Source: Pseudomonadales bacterium
GTDB lineage: Bacteria; Pseudomonadota; Gammaproteobacteria; Pseudomonadales; Azotimanducaceae
Assembly: GCA_041395945.1 (NCBI GenBank)
Contig: JAWKZN010000003.1
Location: 62,001-126,000, forward strand
Length of the DNA stretch: 64,000 nt
Reading direction: 5' to 3'
Notes under the pieces: generated by a model
What the model was told of the DNA's origin: nothing
Seen by the model: the letters and a program-made list of their open reading frames with translations, nothing else
The model's database searches: none
Translations under genes and position numbers: made by a program
Shown: in pieces, positions 42,182 through 52,225 of the stretch
How positions within the stretch are numbered: position 1 is the first letter of the stretch
Layout: each line of letters begins with the position of its first letter

Positions 42182-44200
42182 ATGAGCAAACTGTTCGAGC
42201 CGTTCAACGTGCGGAATCTGCACTTCAAGAACCGCATCATTCATGCACCAACAACGCTCAACATGTCAGACCCGCAGGGATACGCCACCCGCAGGCTGGC
42301 GGCCGCGTATGGCGCAATCGCCAGAGGCGGTTATTCGGCCACCATCGTGGGCGCTACCTGTGTGCGGCGCGATGGTCTGATCAACGAACGGATGCTGGGG
42401 CTCTACGACGAAGATTACGTCATCGAGTTCCGGGATACGGTTGCGGAAATCAAGAACAACGACAGTCTCGCGGGCATCCAGCTCTTCTATGGCGGCCTCA
42501 TTCCGGGGCTCGGCACCACCGTACCACTGAAACCCGGCAAGGGATGGATACCAGGCACAGTCACCTGGGGACCGAGCAATCGGTATGTGATCGGCAATCC
42601 GCAAAGCAACATCGTGCCCACCGAGGAATACGAAGATATCGTCGAGTGCTTCGGTCAGGCGGCCAGAAGGGCCCGCGAAGCGGGGTTCGACTTCGTATCT
42701 TTTCACTTCTGCCACGGTTCGCTGCCCCACACGAACCTTTCGCTGCTCTCGAATCAGGGAAGAACCGACAAGTACGCAGATCGCTTTCTCTTCTGTGAGG
42801 AGATCCTCCAGCGCACTCAGGCGTTGTGCGGAAAGGACTTTCCGATCATTCCCCGTGTCTGCGTGGATGAGAATCTCGAGGGAGGATTCGATATCGAATA
42901 CTTCGCCGATAACTATGCGCCGCGGCTTCATGCGCTCGGCATTGCCGTGCTGGACTGCACATTCGGCTCGATGCTGGGTGCACCGAGTCGCCGCCCCGAC
43001 CGTCATTCGACGGAGTTCATCGGCCCGCAGTTCTACACACCAAGAGCCGTCAACCGGGAAAACATCGAAAGACTGCGCAGCCTGCTCGTCGCCCGTGACA
43101 TCGACATGCCCCTGATCGGGTCTGCCAACCTCATCACGCCGGACGATCTGCGAACGATGGTGGACGATGCCGGAGCGGATTTCGCCGGGGTGTGCCGTTT
43201 GTCGATGGACGACCCGGATTTCCCGAAAAAGATGCTGGAAGGACGGGAGGACGAAATTCGTCTTTCCACTCACACCGGCGCTTCCCTGCTGCAGGGCAAT
43301 ATCTTCGGCAAGGGCTGGGCGGGTTCCGCCCAGAATCCCGTGTTCGGTCGGGACGACGAGTACCGGATCGTGCCCACGAACCGACCGCAGAAGATTGTCG
43401 TCGTCGGGGGTGGTTCCGGCGGTATGGAATACGCCATCACCGCAAGCGAGATCGGTCACGATGTGGTGGTTTTTGAAAGGAAGAGCGCGCTCGGTGGCAC
43501 GATGGACTGGGCGGGAAATTATCCGCATCTGCCGAACATGGAGATGCTGCGCAATCAGCCGAACTACCACCGCCGGATGATGGAGAAATGGCAGGTTCCC
43601 GTCCGGCTCGGTGTCGAAGCCACGGTGGACATGATCCTCGCGGAACAGCCGGACGTGGTAGTCATCGCCACCGGTGCGAGCGCGGCACTGCCGGACATCG
43701 AAGGACTGACAGAGGCCCGACAGGCCGGCAGGGCGCTGACGATCGACGAAGCAATGTCGCGGGATTCTCCACCGGTACTCGGCAGGTCGGTGATCATCTG
43801 GGGCGCCGGTGAAGGTGCGGAGCTCGCCCTCAACCTCAAGTTCGGGGGCTGCGACGTGCGCCTGCTGGACAGTGCGGCTCAGTATCGACCTGCAAACTAT
43901 CTCGGTTCCCGGGCGATGGTGGTCATGGGGCTGATGGCACACTCCGGGGTATCTGTGGAGACCGGGCGCACCCTCCGGCGCTTCGAGGCGGGAAAACCCG
44001 TTTTCGCGGACGTCGACGGCCAGGAAGAGCAGATGGATGCCGATACGCTGATCTTCTGTCAGGGGCGGATTCCGGAGAATTCACTGGCAAAGGCTTTGAT
44101 CGGCCGCGGCGCCACAATTCAGGTGATCGGAGATGCCCGATCGCCCCGGTCCTATGCGAATGCAATCCATGAAGCGGCATACCTTGTGCGGCACCTGTAG
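42182..44200 (+). CDS. OYE-family oxidoreductase with FAD/NAD(P) domain (2,4-dienoyl-CoA reductase-like)
   Basis: This 672-residue protein has an FMN-binding TIM barrel of the Old Yellow Enzyme type (about 1-370) with a FHFCHGSLPHTN active-site loop, followed by an FAD/NAD(P)-binding domain with VVVGGGSGGMEYAITASEIG and VVIATGASAALP. This layout matches FadH, trimethylamine dehydrogenase and bile-acid BaiCD-type enzymes. The expected cluster motif CxxCxxxC between the domains is not seen; only a lone Cys (FAGVCRLSMDD) is present in that stretch, so the [4Fe-4S] may be absent. It reduces or oxidises a conjugated enoyl substrate. It starts the plus-strand catabolic run. Confidence 0.78.
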   Translation: MSKLFEPFNVRNLHFKNRIIHAPTTLNMSDPQGYATRRLAAAYGAIARGGYSATIVGATCVRRDGLINERMLGLYDEDYVIEFRDTVAEIKNNDSLAGIQLFYGGLIPGLGTTVPLKPGKGWIPGTVTWGPSNRYVIGNPQSNIVPTEEYEDIVECFGQAARRAREAGFDFVSFHFCHGSLPHTNLSLLSNQGRTDKYADRFLFCEEILQRTQALCGKDFPIIPRVCVDENLEGGFDIEYFADNYAPRLHALGIAVLDCTFGSMLGAPSRRPDRHSTEFIGPQFYTPRAVNRENIERLRSLLVARDIDMPLIGSANLITPDDLRTMVDDAGADFAGVCRLSMDDPDFPKKMLEGREDEIRLSTHTGASLLQGNIFGKGWAGSAQNPVFGRDDEYRIVPTNRPQKIVVVGGGSGGMEYAITASEIGHDVVVFERKSALGGTMDWAGNYPHLPNMEMLRNQPNYHRRMMEKWQVPVRLGVEATVDMILAEQPDVVVIATGASAALPDIEGLTEARQAGRALTIDEAMSRDSPPVLGRSVIIWGAGEGAELALNLKFGGCDVRLLDSAAQYRPANYLGSRAMVVMGLMAHSGVSVETGRTLRRFEAGKPVFADVDGQEEQMDADTLIFCQGRIPENSLAKALIGRGATIQVIGDARSPRSYANAIHEAAYLVRHL

Positions 44201-44263
44201 TCGAAGGGCGTTCGACGGTAACGCGCCAGGACGGATGGCGTAAACGAAGGAGTTGAGAAAACA

Positions 44264-44704
44264 ATGAGTGAAGCGCAGGCGATCACCCCCCCTATCGTGG
44301 CCTATCTCAAGCGCGACGGGGAGCGGCCCTATCTGTCCGGTTCGAGGTGCGAAGCATGCGGCCACACGTTCGTGGGTGAACGGACAGTCTGTGCCAGATG
44401 CAGCGTTCGCGATCGAATGACACCGGTCCGTCTCGCGGAAAAGGGACGTGTCTATGTCGCCACGATCGTGTATCGGAGTTTTCCCGGGGTCGATACGCCG
44501 TTTGTGGACGTGATCGTCGATCTGGAAGACGGGGCACACCTCAAGGGCACACTGGTCGGCGTCGAACCGGACCCGGCAAAGCTCCCGGTCGATCTGCCGG
44601 TCAGGATCGTTTATCGCGAGGCGAGCCCGCCGAACCGGCCAGGTGAGAAGTATCTGACCTATGTATTCGAGCCCGACCTGCACAGCGAAGGAGATCAAAG
44701 ATGA
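44264..44704 (+). CDS. Zn-ribbon/OB-fold (DUF35) acyl-CoA-associated protein
   Basis: This 146-residue protein has a rubredoxin-like zinc ribbon (RCEACGHTFVGERTVCARC) followed by an OB-fold. DUF35 proteins pair with SCP-x-like thiolases, as in steroid side-chain aldolases (Ltp2 with ChsH2). It overlaps the thiolase start by four bases, and AAGGAG precedes its ATG. That coupling strongly suggests a complex with the thiolase. Confidence 0.85.
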   Translation: MSEAQAITPPIVAYLKRDGERPYLSGSRCEACGHTFVGERTVCARCSVRDRMTPVRLAEKGRVYVATIVYRSFPGVDTPFVDVIVDLEDGAHLKGTLVGVEPDPAKLPVDLPVRIVYREASPPNRPGEKYLTYVFEPDLHSEGDQR

Positions 44705-45846
44705 GCGATGTCTATGTTGCCGGTATCGACATGATCCGGTTCGGACGGTTCCCGGATCGAACGGTCCCGGGACTCGCCGCCGAGGTTGCGCTGATGGCGC
44801 TGGACGATTCAGGGCTGTCGATCCGGGACATGCAGGCCCTGTACTGCGGCAACCTGGGTCAGGCGAGCGGCATGGTGGGACAACGCCTGCTCGCGGAAAT
44901 CGGTCAGACGGGCATACCGGTGACCAACGTCGCCAATGCCTGTGCCACAGGTGCCACCGCCTTCCGGGATGCCTGGATGGCGGTGAAAGCCGGTGTCTAC
45001 GACATCGTGCTCGCAGTGGGTGTGGAACAGATGGGCAAGGGCCTGCTGGGCGGCGGAGCCGGTGTTTCCACCGAAGGGCTGATCGGATCCGGGACGATGC
45101 CGGCCATGTTTTCACATGTCGGGATGGAGCACAGCCGCCGGTACGGTACCACCTTCGAACAGTTCGCGCGGGTCTCTGTGAAGAATCACTTTCACTCCAC
45201 GATGAATCCCAAGTCGATGTACCGACGCGAAACTCCGCTCGAGGAGGTAATGGCAGCCGAGATGATCGCCTGGCCGAATACCAAACTCATGTGCTCGGTC
45301 AATGTGGATGGCGCCGCGGCAGCTGTGCTGGTATCAGAAGCCAAGCTGCGTGAACTGGGACTTGCGGATCGCGCGGTCCGTGTCCGAGCTTCGGAAATGA
45401 GCAGCAATCCGTTCCAGGATCGACAACTCGCGATGCCCGATTTCAGCGGAGCGACGCGCATCGCCGCACAGCGCGCTTACGAAGCCGCAGGTATCGGTCC
45501 GGAGGATCTGGACCTGATCGAACTGCACGACTGCTTCGCCACCGCCGAGCTCGTTCACTACGAGAACCTCGGCATCTGCCGCGACGGCGAGGCGGGACGG
45601 CTGATCGACACAGGCGCAACACAGCTCGGCGGCAGAATCCCGGTCAATGTATCGGGTGGGTTGCTGTCGAAGGGGCACCCGCTGGGCGCGACTGGAATCG
45701 CCAATATCTACGAAGTGACAACCCATCTGCGCGGCGCTGCCGGTCAGCGCCAGGTCGAAGGGGCCCGTCTGGGCCTGACCCATGTGGTGGGCGGTGGGCC
45801 GGGAATGGGCACCGCCTGCGCGATCCACATCCTCGAGAAAATCTGA
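44701..45846 (+). CDS. SCP-x/Ltp2-like thiolase-fold protein
   Basis: This 381-residue protein has the thiolase N-domain (ANACATGATAFRDAW with the nucleophilic Cys), the HDCFATAEL segment and the C-terminal GGLLSKGHPLGATG with the catalytic His. The last Cys-containing motif reads GGGPGMGTAC. Length and layout fit the lipid-transfer thiolases that cleave acyl-CoAs or act as retro-aldolases on steroid side chains. Its coupling with DUF35 favours the aldolase role. No enoyl-CoA hydratase is adjacent. Confidence 0.85.
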   Translation: MSDVYVAGIDMIRFGRFPDRTVPGLAAEVALMALDDSGLSIRDMQALYCGNLGQASGMVGQRLLAEIGQTGIPVTNVANACATGATAFRDAWMAVKAGVYDIVLAVGVEQMGKGLLGGGAGVSTEGLIGSGTMPAMFSHVGMEHSRRYGTTFEQFARVSVKNHFHSTMNPKSMYRRETPLEEVMAAEMIAWPNTKLMCSVNVDGAAAAVLVSEAKLRELGLADRAVRVRASEMSSNPFQDRQLAMPDFSGATRIAAQRAYEAAGIGPEDLDLIELHDCFATAELVHYENLGICRDGEAGRLIDTGATQLGGRIPVNVSGGLLSKGHPLGATGIANIYEVTTHLRGAAGQRQVEGARLGLTHVVGGGPGMGTACAIHILEKI

Positions 45847-45849
45847 ATC

Positions 45850-46743
45850 ATGGATACACTCGAAGGTACCGTTGCCGTAGTTACAGGAGGAGCGGGCGGT
45901 ATCGGCTTCGCTCTGGCGTGCGCCGCACAGGCAAAAGGAGCGAAGGTCGTGATCGCCGATCTCCGCGCTGAGGCGCTCGAACAGGCAGTCGAACGGCTTG
46001 CCACGCGGGGAGAAGTGCTCGGTGTGCAGGTGGACGTGGCCAGCGCCACGGATGTCGAGCGTCTCGCCCAGGAAACTTTCCAGCGGTTCGGGAAAGTGAA
46101 CCTTCTGTTCAACAACGCCGGTGTTTTCGCATCCGGGCTCACCTGGGAGACCAGCGAGGCGGAATACGACTGGGTGATCGGCGTGAATCAGCGCTCGGTC
46201 ATTCACGGCATCCGCTCTTTCGTGCCGCACATGATTGCGCAACGGGATCCCTGCCACGTGGTCACGATCGCCTCAGGCGCGGGAATCACGGTGAATCCCG
46301 GGTTCTGCACCTATTCGATGACCAAGCATGCGGTCGTGGCGCTGACCGAAGCGCTCTATCTCGATCTCGCGACGGAAGGGATCGACAACATCGGCGTGAC
46401 CATCGTCATGCCTGGAATGTCCCGCTCGGACATCATGAATCCGGAAAAAACGGGTCCGGCTGCCCTCCGGGAAGCGCTCGATGCCAGACTGCAGAATCGG
46501 AATCTGCGCGCCATCGAAGAGATGATGCGCAGCGGCGTGAAGGAGGGATTGCCAGCGGAAGATCTGGCGGCAATGGTGCTGGACGCTGTCTCTGCCGGGA
46601 AGCTGTATGTCCTGCCGGCGTTCACGGATGAAGGATCGCAGGCGATCGCACAGGCGGTCGGTATCGGACGCGCCACCGGAAACAACCCCTATCCACAGAT
46701 CCTGGCCGGACTGCATGCCCGGTTGCAGGATCAGCCCGCATGA
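45850..46743 (+). CDS. Short-chain dehydrogenase/reductase
   Basis: This 297-residue SDR has TGGAGGIGFALACAAQAKGA, NNAGVF, IASGAGI and YSMTKHA with the Tyr-x3-Lys pair. It probably oxidises a hydroxyl group of the pathway intermediate. It starts three bases after the thiolase gene, so it is co-transcribed. The ribosome binding site is weak, consistent with coupling. Confidence 0.88.
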   Translation: MDTLEGTVAVVTGGAGGIGFALACAAQAKGAKVVIADLRAEALEQAVERLATRGEVLGVQVDVASATDVERLAQETFQRFGKVNLLFNNAGVFASGLTWETSEAEYDWVIGVNQRSVIHGIRSFVPHMIAQRDPCHVVTIASGAGITVNPGFCTYSMTKHAVVALTEALYLDLATEGIDNIGVTIVMPGMSRSDIMNPEKTGPAALREALDARLQNRNLRAIEEMMRSGVKEGLPAEDLAAMVLDAVSAGKLYVLPAFTDEGSQAIAQAVGIGRATGNNPYPQILAGLHARLQDQPA

Positions 46744-46767
46744 ATTCAACAGCAGATCGGAGAAGCT

Positions 46768-47919
46768 ATGTACGTCAATTTGAATGAAGAGCAGCGCATG
46801 ATGCGTGACGTGGCGGAGAAGTTCGCCCGCACGGAACTCATGCCGGTCGCCAACGACATTGATCGGGACGAGTCCACACCCGACTGGGTGATCCGGCGCT
46901 GCGCCGAGCTGGGATTTCTCGGCATGTTCATCCCCGAGGCTTACGGGGGCACCGATGCAGGACTCACGACCGCCTGTGTGGTACTCGAGGAACTGGCAAA
47001 AGCCAGTCCGGCCTTCGCCGGGCTGCTGTCCGTGGAGATGATTCTCTGTCCCGGCGTGGTCAACCTGATCGGTTCCGAAGCCCAGAAGCAGAGGCTGCTG
47101 CCGCCGTCGGTCACAGGTGAGAAGGTGATGGCCTACTCGCAGACGGAACCGGCGGGCGCCGGCAATGTCGCCTTCCATCAGACCAGGCTCACCGAAGACG
47201 GCAATGGTTTCCGGCTCAATGGTCACAAGCTTTTCTGCACGCAGGGGACCGCGGACGTCTATCTGGTGATGTGCAGAACCCGCAGGGAAGGTCAGGACGG
47301 CTACGGCTGCGTGATCGTGGAGCGCAGCGCCCCGGGCTTCGAAGTGCACGGCTATGAGGAGAAGCTCGGATGGCGCGGCACCAACACCGGGCCCATCGCG
47401 TTCTCGGATATCTCCCTGTCCGGTGACGACGTGCTGGGCGATCTGCTGACGGCAAATGCCGACATCGCGCCGATAAACCAGGCGAGTTTCATGGGCCACG
47501 CGGCGACGTCGCTCGGTTGCGTGCAAGGCCTGTTCGATCTCACACTGGACTATCTGAAGCAGCGCCACCTGTACGGGGAACCCATGTACCGGCTGTCTCC
47601 GATCAGCGACCGGATCGCGCGGATATACACCAGGATAGATGCCTCCCGGGCGCTGCTCTATGCGAGCACCCGTCAGTACGAAGAGGGGACGATGACCATG
47701 CCCCAGGGCAGTGTGTGCAAGGCCTACATCTGCGACACTGCCTTCGAATGCACATCGGAACTGCTGCAGATGTGGGGAGGCAGCGGCATCATGAACAGCA
47801 CGGGTGTGAACCGTTACATGCGCGACGCACGTGCCAAGATGATCGCTGAGGGCGCCACCGAAATGCACCACTCCATCATCTCCACCACCCTGGGCCTGGA
47901 CCGGTTTCCGCAGCCCTGA
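46768..47919 (+). CDS. Acyl-CoA dehydrogenase
   Basis: This 383-residue FAD enzyme has the usual layout: an N-terminal helical region (LNEEQRMMRDVAEKFAR), middle motifs MAYSQTEPAGAGNV and LNGHKLFCTQG, and the C-terminal LQMWGGSGIMNSTGVNRYMR. GGAG precedes the start. It belongs to a different subgroup from the enzymes at 25375 and 54012. It lies between the SDR and the acyl-CoA ligase genes on the same strand. Confidence 0.9.
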   Translation: MYVNLNEEQRMMRDVAEKFARTELMPVANDIDRDESTPDWVIRRCAELGFLGMFIPEAYGGTDAGLTTACVVLEELAKASPAFAGLLSVEMILCPGVVNLIGSEAQKQRLLPPSVTGEKVMAYSQTEPAGAGNVAFHQTRLTEDGNGFRLNGHKLFCTQGTADVYLVMCRTRREGQDGYGCVIVERSAPGFEVHGYEEKLGWRGTNTGPIAFSDISLSGDDVLGDLLTANADIAPINQASFMGHAATSLGCVQGLFDLTLDYLKQRHLYGEPMYRLSPISDRIARIYTRIDASRALLYASTRQYEEGTMTMPQGSVCKAYICDTAFECTSELLQMWGGSGIMNSTGVNRYMRDARAKMIAEGATEMHHSIISTTLGLDRFPQP

Positions 47920-47953
47920 CACTTAACCTGAATATTTCGGGGGAGACCATCTC

Positions 47954-49513
47954 ATGACGACCGATACGACGCTTCAGCATCCATCTGCACATCCGGTCTC
48001 GCCGATCATCAACGCACTGATGCGCGACAGAGAGCGTCCGATCGTAGAGATGATCGGGGCAGAACCCTGGACCGGAGGAGACATCCTGCGCAAGGTCAGC
48101 CAGCTTTCCCAGGCGCTGATGCAGCATGGCATCTCCAACGGTGCGCGGGTTGCACTGCTGGCCGGCAACTCGGTGGAGGTACTGCTGCTGCACAACGCGA
48201 TCGGGTTCGCCGGTGGCTGCCTGGTCGCCATGCACCCGATGGGCTCGGCAGACGATCACCTCTTCGCAATCGAAGACGGGGAGATCGACGTGCTGATCTT
48301 CGATCCAGGCAGATTCACACCGAGAGCGCTGGAGTTACAGGACCGGTCACAGCGGCTGAAGGAAGTCCTTTCGCTCGGCCCCGCGCAGGTCGGTCGGGAT
48401 CTGCTGGCAGCGGCGGAGAGTTTCGAGCCGGGTCCGCTGACAATGCCGCGGCTCGCACCCTCGACAATCACACGACTTTCCTATTCCGGTGGCACCACGG
48501 GTAAGCCCAAGGCTATTCCCGGCTCGCCCCGGGTCGGCGCCCAGGCGCTGCAGATCATGCTCACGGACTGGGAATGGCCGGTGGAACCCCGCATCCTCGC
48601 CGTTGTCCCCTTGAGTCATGCAGGGGGCAGTCTGTTCGGGCCGATGCTGCTCAAACACGGAACGATGGTGGTGATGCCCGGGTTCGATGCCAAGGCGGTG
48701 CTCGAAGCAATCGAGACCTATCGGATCAACTGCACGATGCTGGTGCCTACGATGATCTACGCGCTGCTGGATCATCCGGATTTCGACCAGTACGACCTGT
48801 CCAGTCTCGAAACGGTATTCTATGGTGCATCGCTCATGTCACCGGTCCGACTGAAGGAAGCAATAGAGCGGATCGGTCAGGTGTTCTTCCAGTTCTACGG
48901 CCAGGCGGAAGCTCCGATGACGGTTTGCGTGATGCGCCGCTCCGAACACGATCCGACGAATCCTGCGCGTCTTGCCTCCTGCGGCCGGCCGGTGCCCTGG
49001 GTCGACGTGCAGCTGCTCGACGACGCGAATACCCCCGTGCCGGAGGGTGAGCCGGGCGAGATCTGTGTGCGTGGACCCCTGGTGATGGATGGATACCTGA
49101 ATCGGGATGAGCTCAACCGGGAGACCTTTGCGGGCGGCTGGCTGCACACAGGCGACGTGGCCGTCCGGGATCCGGACGGCTTCCTGCGGATCGTGGACCG
49201 GAAAAAGGACATGATTGTCACCGGTGGCTTCAACGTTTTTCCAAGCGAAGTCGAGAATGTCATTGCGCAGCACCCTGCGGTTGCTCAGGTCTGCGTATTC
49301 GGGACGCCGGACGAAAAGTGGGGTGAGGCGGTTACCGCCGCCATCGTGCTGCGACCGGGTCAGCACACCGATGCAGCCGAGATCGCTGCCCTGGTTCGCG
49401 AGCACAAGGGACCGGTCCAGTCACCCAAGCGGGTCGAGTTTGTCGACTCGATTCCGCAGACGGCGGTTGGAAAGCCCGACAAGAAGGCCCTGCGCAAGCG
49501 ATTCGGTGGTTGA
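47954..49513 (+). CDS. AMP-dependent acyl-CoA synthetase/ligase
   Basis: This 519-residue adenylate-forming enzyme has the P-loop SYSGGTTGKPKAIPG, FYGQAEAPM, LHTGDVAVRDPDGFLRIVD and the C-terminal PQTAVGKPDKKALRKR with the catalytic Lys. It activates a carboxylic acid to its CoA thioester, the first step of the pathway encoded here. GGGGGAG precedes the start. Confidence 0.9.
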   Translation: MTTDTTLQHPSAHPVSPIINALMRDRERPIVEMIGAEPWTGGDILRKVSQLSQALMQHGISNGARVALLAGNSVEVLLLHNAIGFAGGCLVAMHPMGSADDHLFAIEDGEIDVLIFDPGRFTPRALELQDRSQRLKEVLSLGPAQVGRDLLAAAESFEPGPLTMPRLAPSTITRLSYSGGTTGKPKAIPGSPRVGAQALQIMLTDWEWPVEPRILAVVPLSHAGGSLFGPMLLKHGTMVVMPGFDAKAVLEAIETYRINCTMLVPTMIYALLDHPDFDQYDLSSLETVFYGASLMSPVRLKEAIERIGQVFFQFYGQAEAPMTVCVMRRSEHDPTNPARLASCGRPVPWVDVQLLDDANTPVPEGEPGEICVRGPLVMDGYLNRDELNRETFAGGWLHTGDVAVRDPDGFLRIVDRKKDMIVTGGFNVFPSEVENVIAQHPAVAQVCVFGTPDEKWGEAVTAAIVLRPGQHTDAAEIAALVREHKGPVQSPKRVEFVDSIPQTAVGKPDKKALRKRFGG

Positions 49514-49563
49514 AGGCAACCTGCTGGCTGAACTCAAAAGACAGAACAGGCGGAGATCGACAG

Positions 49564-50826
49564 GTGCCCGGAACCCAATCAGATCCACCAGTTGCGCCTG
49601 CAATCAAAGCGCTTGATGTGCAGGAAGCAATTGCGGCGATCGAGAAGCAAACAAAAACAGCTGCACAGACGCAGCATGTAAGAATTTCTGAAGCGCTCGG
49701 CTGTTTCGCCGCTCAGGATATCGCCACCCCGATCAATCTGCCTCCGTTTCCCGCGTCCGCCATGGACGGCTACGCGCTCGACTCCCGCCAGCTGTCGGGT
49801 GATCCTCCCTACCGGCTCAATGTGGTCGGGGAGAGCCTTGCGGGCCACGCCTATCGCGGCACCATCCTGCCCGGACAATGCGTGCGCATCACCACAGGGG
49901 CACCCGTACCCGCCGACGCGGATGCGGTGGTCATTCAGGAAAACTGCACCCGGGACGGTGATGCATTGACGATCCACGTGCACGTCCCGACGCACAACAA
50001 TATCCGCCCGACCGGTAACGACATTCGCGCGGGATCGGTTCTGGTGTCATCCGGCAAGCGACTGAACGCCTTCGATATCGGCTGGCTGTCCGCCTGCGGT
50101 GTGGCAGAAATAACCGTCCGAAAGCCCGTGAGGGTTGCGCTGTTCTCCACCGGCGATGAGCTCGTGGAGGCCGGTGAACCACTCACCGAGGGATGTATCT
50201 ACGATGCCAACAGGATACTGCTCACTCAGCTGCTGCGCGCCCAGCCGGTAGTCATTCACGACCTCGGTATCCTGCCGGACGATATGGATGCGCTGCGTAC
50301 GGCGCTCACCGGCGCCGCGGCAGAGAGCGATCTCCTGCTCACTTCGGGAGGCGTTTCCGTCGGTGACGCCGACCTGGTGCGGGACGTGGTTGAAGAACTC
50401 GGCAGAATCGATTTCTGGCGGATCCGGATCAAGCCCGGCAAACCCCTCGCGTTCGGACACATCGGGCCTGCCGCGTTCCTCGGCCTGCCCGGCAATCCGG
50501 CATCCGCCGTGGTGACGTTTCTGCTGTTCGGACAACCCCTGATCCGCAAACTGGCAGGGGGTCTGCCACGCCGGCGGATCTATTACCCCGCGACACTGGA
50601 TCACCCGATCCCGCACAGCCCGGGTCGGGACGAATTCCGCAGGGGGTGTCTCGACTTCAGCGCAGGGCGTCTGCTCGTGAGCAGCCGTGACGATCAGTCC
50701 TCGAATCGCCTGGCCTCGTTCTCGAATGCAGACTGCCTGATTCGCATTCCCGGAGAACGCGCGGACCTCGATGCCGGAACCGTGGTCGAGGTCCTGCCAT
50801 TTTTCGGGCTGATCTCTGAGCGCTGA
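49564..50826 (+). CDS. moeA: Molybdopterin molybdenumtransferase
   Basis: This 420-residue protein has the MoeA domains, with FPASAMDGYALDSRQL, TGAPVPADADAVVIQE and LLTSGGVSVGDADLVRDVV (MPT-binding), and the C-terminal beta domain. It inserts molybdenum into molybdopterin. I prefer the GTG at 49564, which has GGAG eight bases upstream; the longer frame starts at a TTG overlapping the ligase stop. Finding moeA attached to a CoA-catabolic run suggests that the pathway uses a molybdoenzyme, as the gamma subunit at the window start also hints. No other Mo-cofactor gene is nearby. Confidence 0.9.
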   Translation: MPGTQSDPPVAPAIKALDVQEAIAAIEKQTKTAAQTQHVRISEALGCFAAQDIATPINLPPFPASAMDGYALDSRQLSGDPPYRLNVVGESLAGHAYRGTILPGQCVRITTGAPVPADADAVVIQENCTRDGDALTIHVHVPTHNNIRPTGNDIRAGSVLVSSGKRLNAFDIGWLSACGVAEITVRKPVRVALFSTGDELVEAGEPLTEGCIYDANRILLTQLLRAQPVVIHDLGILPDDMDALRTALTGAAAESDLLLTSGGVSVGDADLVRDVVEELGRIDFWRIRIKPGKPLAFGHIGPAAFLGLPGNPASAVVTFLLFGQPLIRKLAGGLPRRRIYYPATLDHPIPHSPGRDEFRRGCLDFSAGRLLVSSRDDQSSNRLASFSNADCLIRIPGERADLDAGTVVEVLPFFGLISER

Positions 50827-50856
50827 CTCTGTTGTCGGTGTCTACAGTGGCAGTGA

Positions 50857-52101
50857 CTAGCGCTTCATGATCGTGACGGATATCGCGCCTTCGCCCGCCG
50901 GGGTGGTACCGCCTGCGTTCTGCGCCAGTCCAACTTTCGCCCCTTCGACCTGTCGTTTCCCCGCCCGATCCGACAGGTGCCAGTAGAGTTCGACCACCTG
51001 CCGGATACCCGTCGCCCCGATCGGATGGCCCTGGCATTCCAGGCCGCCTGAAACATTGATGGGAAGTCTGCCTCCGAGCCTGCTGTGTCCTGCCTCCGCA
51101 AAGGGGCCGCCCTCACCGGGCGCACAGAACAGCAGACTTTCGCTTGAACTGATCTCGCCCATGGCAGTGGCATCGTGCACTTCCGCGAGGTCCACATCCT
51201 CAGGACCCAGCCCGGCCTGCTCATAGGCTTTCTTCGCCAGCACCGTCAGATTGCTTTCGGATCGATCCCCACCCACCCGGGCGCTTCCCAGCACACAGGA
51301 CGAAATCTCCACCCGATGGGATGCGCCGCGCTTTTTCGCGAATGCCGGGCTGCAGATTACTGCCGCTGCGACCCCGTCACCGATGGGTGAACACATCAGA
51401 CGTGTCAGTGGAAAGGCCACATCCGGCGAAGCCAGCACTTCCTCGATGCTGTAGTCCTGCTGATACTGGGCCAGCGGGTTCATCGACGAGTGCCAGTGAT
51501 TCTTCGCCGCTACCGCCGCCAGCTGTCGCTGAGTGGTGCCGTATTTCTCCATATGGAAACGGGCCGCCTGAGCATAGACATCCATGAACACCGTGCGCTG
51601 ACCTGACTGCGCCTTCTTCGGCTCATTCTGACCCAGCTGCACCTTTGCCTTTGCCGCCTCTTCCGAGGCCTTCATCCGGGCCATGGACTCCTGCAGCACT
51701 TCGACATCCATGCAGCCGGTAAACGCCGGCTGCACCCTGGCACGATCCTCGAAGTACATCTTCTCCATACCGACCACGAGGGCGCAGTCGATCTCACCCA
51801 GTGCAACCATCGCCATCGCCCCGTTCAGCGCAGTCGCAGACGAAGCACAGGCATTCTCAACGTTGATGATGGGTATGCCGCCAATCCCCATCGCATGAAG
51901 AACCACCTGCCCCCGGATGCTCTCCTGGCCCTGCAGCACGCCCTGTGAGGCATTGCCCACGTAGGCCGCCTGGATCTCTGATTTATCCAGCCCGGCGTCC
52001 TCGAGGGCGAGATTCACCGCCTCTTCCACCAGAGATTTCAGATTTCGCTGGGTGTGTCTGCCAAAGGCGGTCATGCCACCGCCGATCATCGTCGCTTTCA
52101 T
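50857..52101 (-). CDS. SCP-x-like thiolase / acetyl-CoA acetyltransferase
   Basis: This 414-residue protein has ENACASSATALNGAMAM with the nucleophilic Cys, EVHDATAMGEI and the GGLECQGHPIGATG His motif. The terminal Cys motif of degradative thiolases appears as AQNAGG without a Cys, as in lipid-transfer-type members. GAGGAA precedes the ATG. It follows the acyl-CoA ligase gene on the same strand. Confidence 0.85.
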   Translation of the reverse strand: MKATMIGGGMTAFGRHTQRNLKSLVEEAVNLALEDAGLDKSEIQAAYVGNASQGVLQGQESIRGQVVLHAMGIGGIPIINVENACASSATALNGAMAMVALGEIDCALVVGMEKMYFEDRARVQPAFTGCMDVEVLQESMARMKASEEAAKAKVQLGQNEPKKAQSGQRTVFMDVYAQAARFHMEKYGTTQRQLAAVAAKNHWHSSMNPLAQYQQDYSIEEVLASPDVAFPLTRLMCSPIGDGVAAAVICSPAFAKKRGASHRVEISSCVLGSARVGGDRSESNLTVLAKKAYEQAGLGPEDVDLAEVHDATAMGEISSSESLLFCAPGEGGPFAEAGHSRLGGRLPINVSGGLECQGHPIGATGIRQVVELYWHLSDRAGKRQVEGAKVGLAQNAGGTTPAGEGAISVTIMKR

Positions 52102-52225
52102 GTCTGCTTCCTCATTTCCGATTCCTCAGTTCCGATTCCCCGATGTCTTTGCGCCGGTTGAATAGGGACCCCAGCCAGCGCCATCTGCTGATTCTCTGCC
52201 ACCATAGACCCAGTCGGTTCGACTG

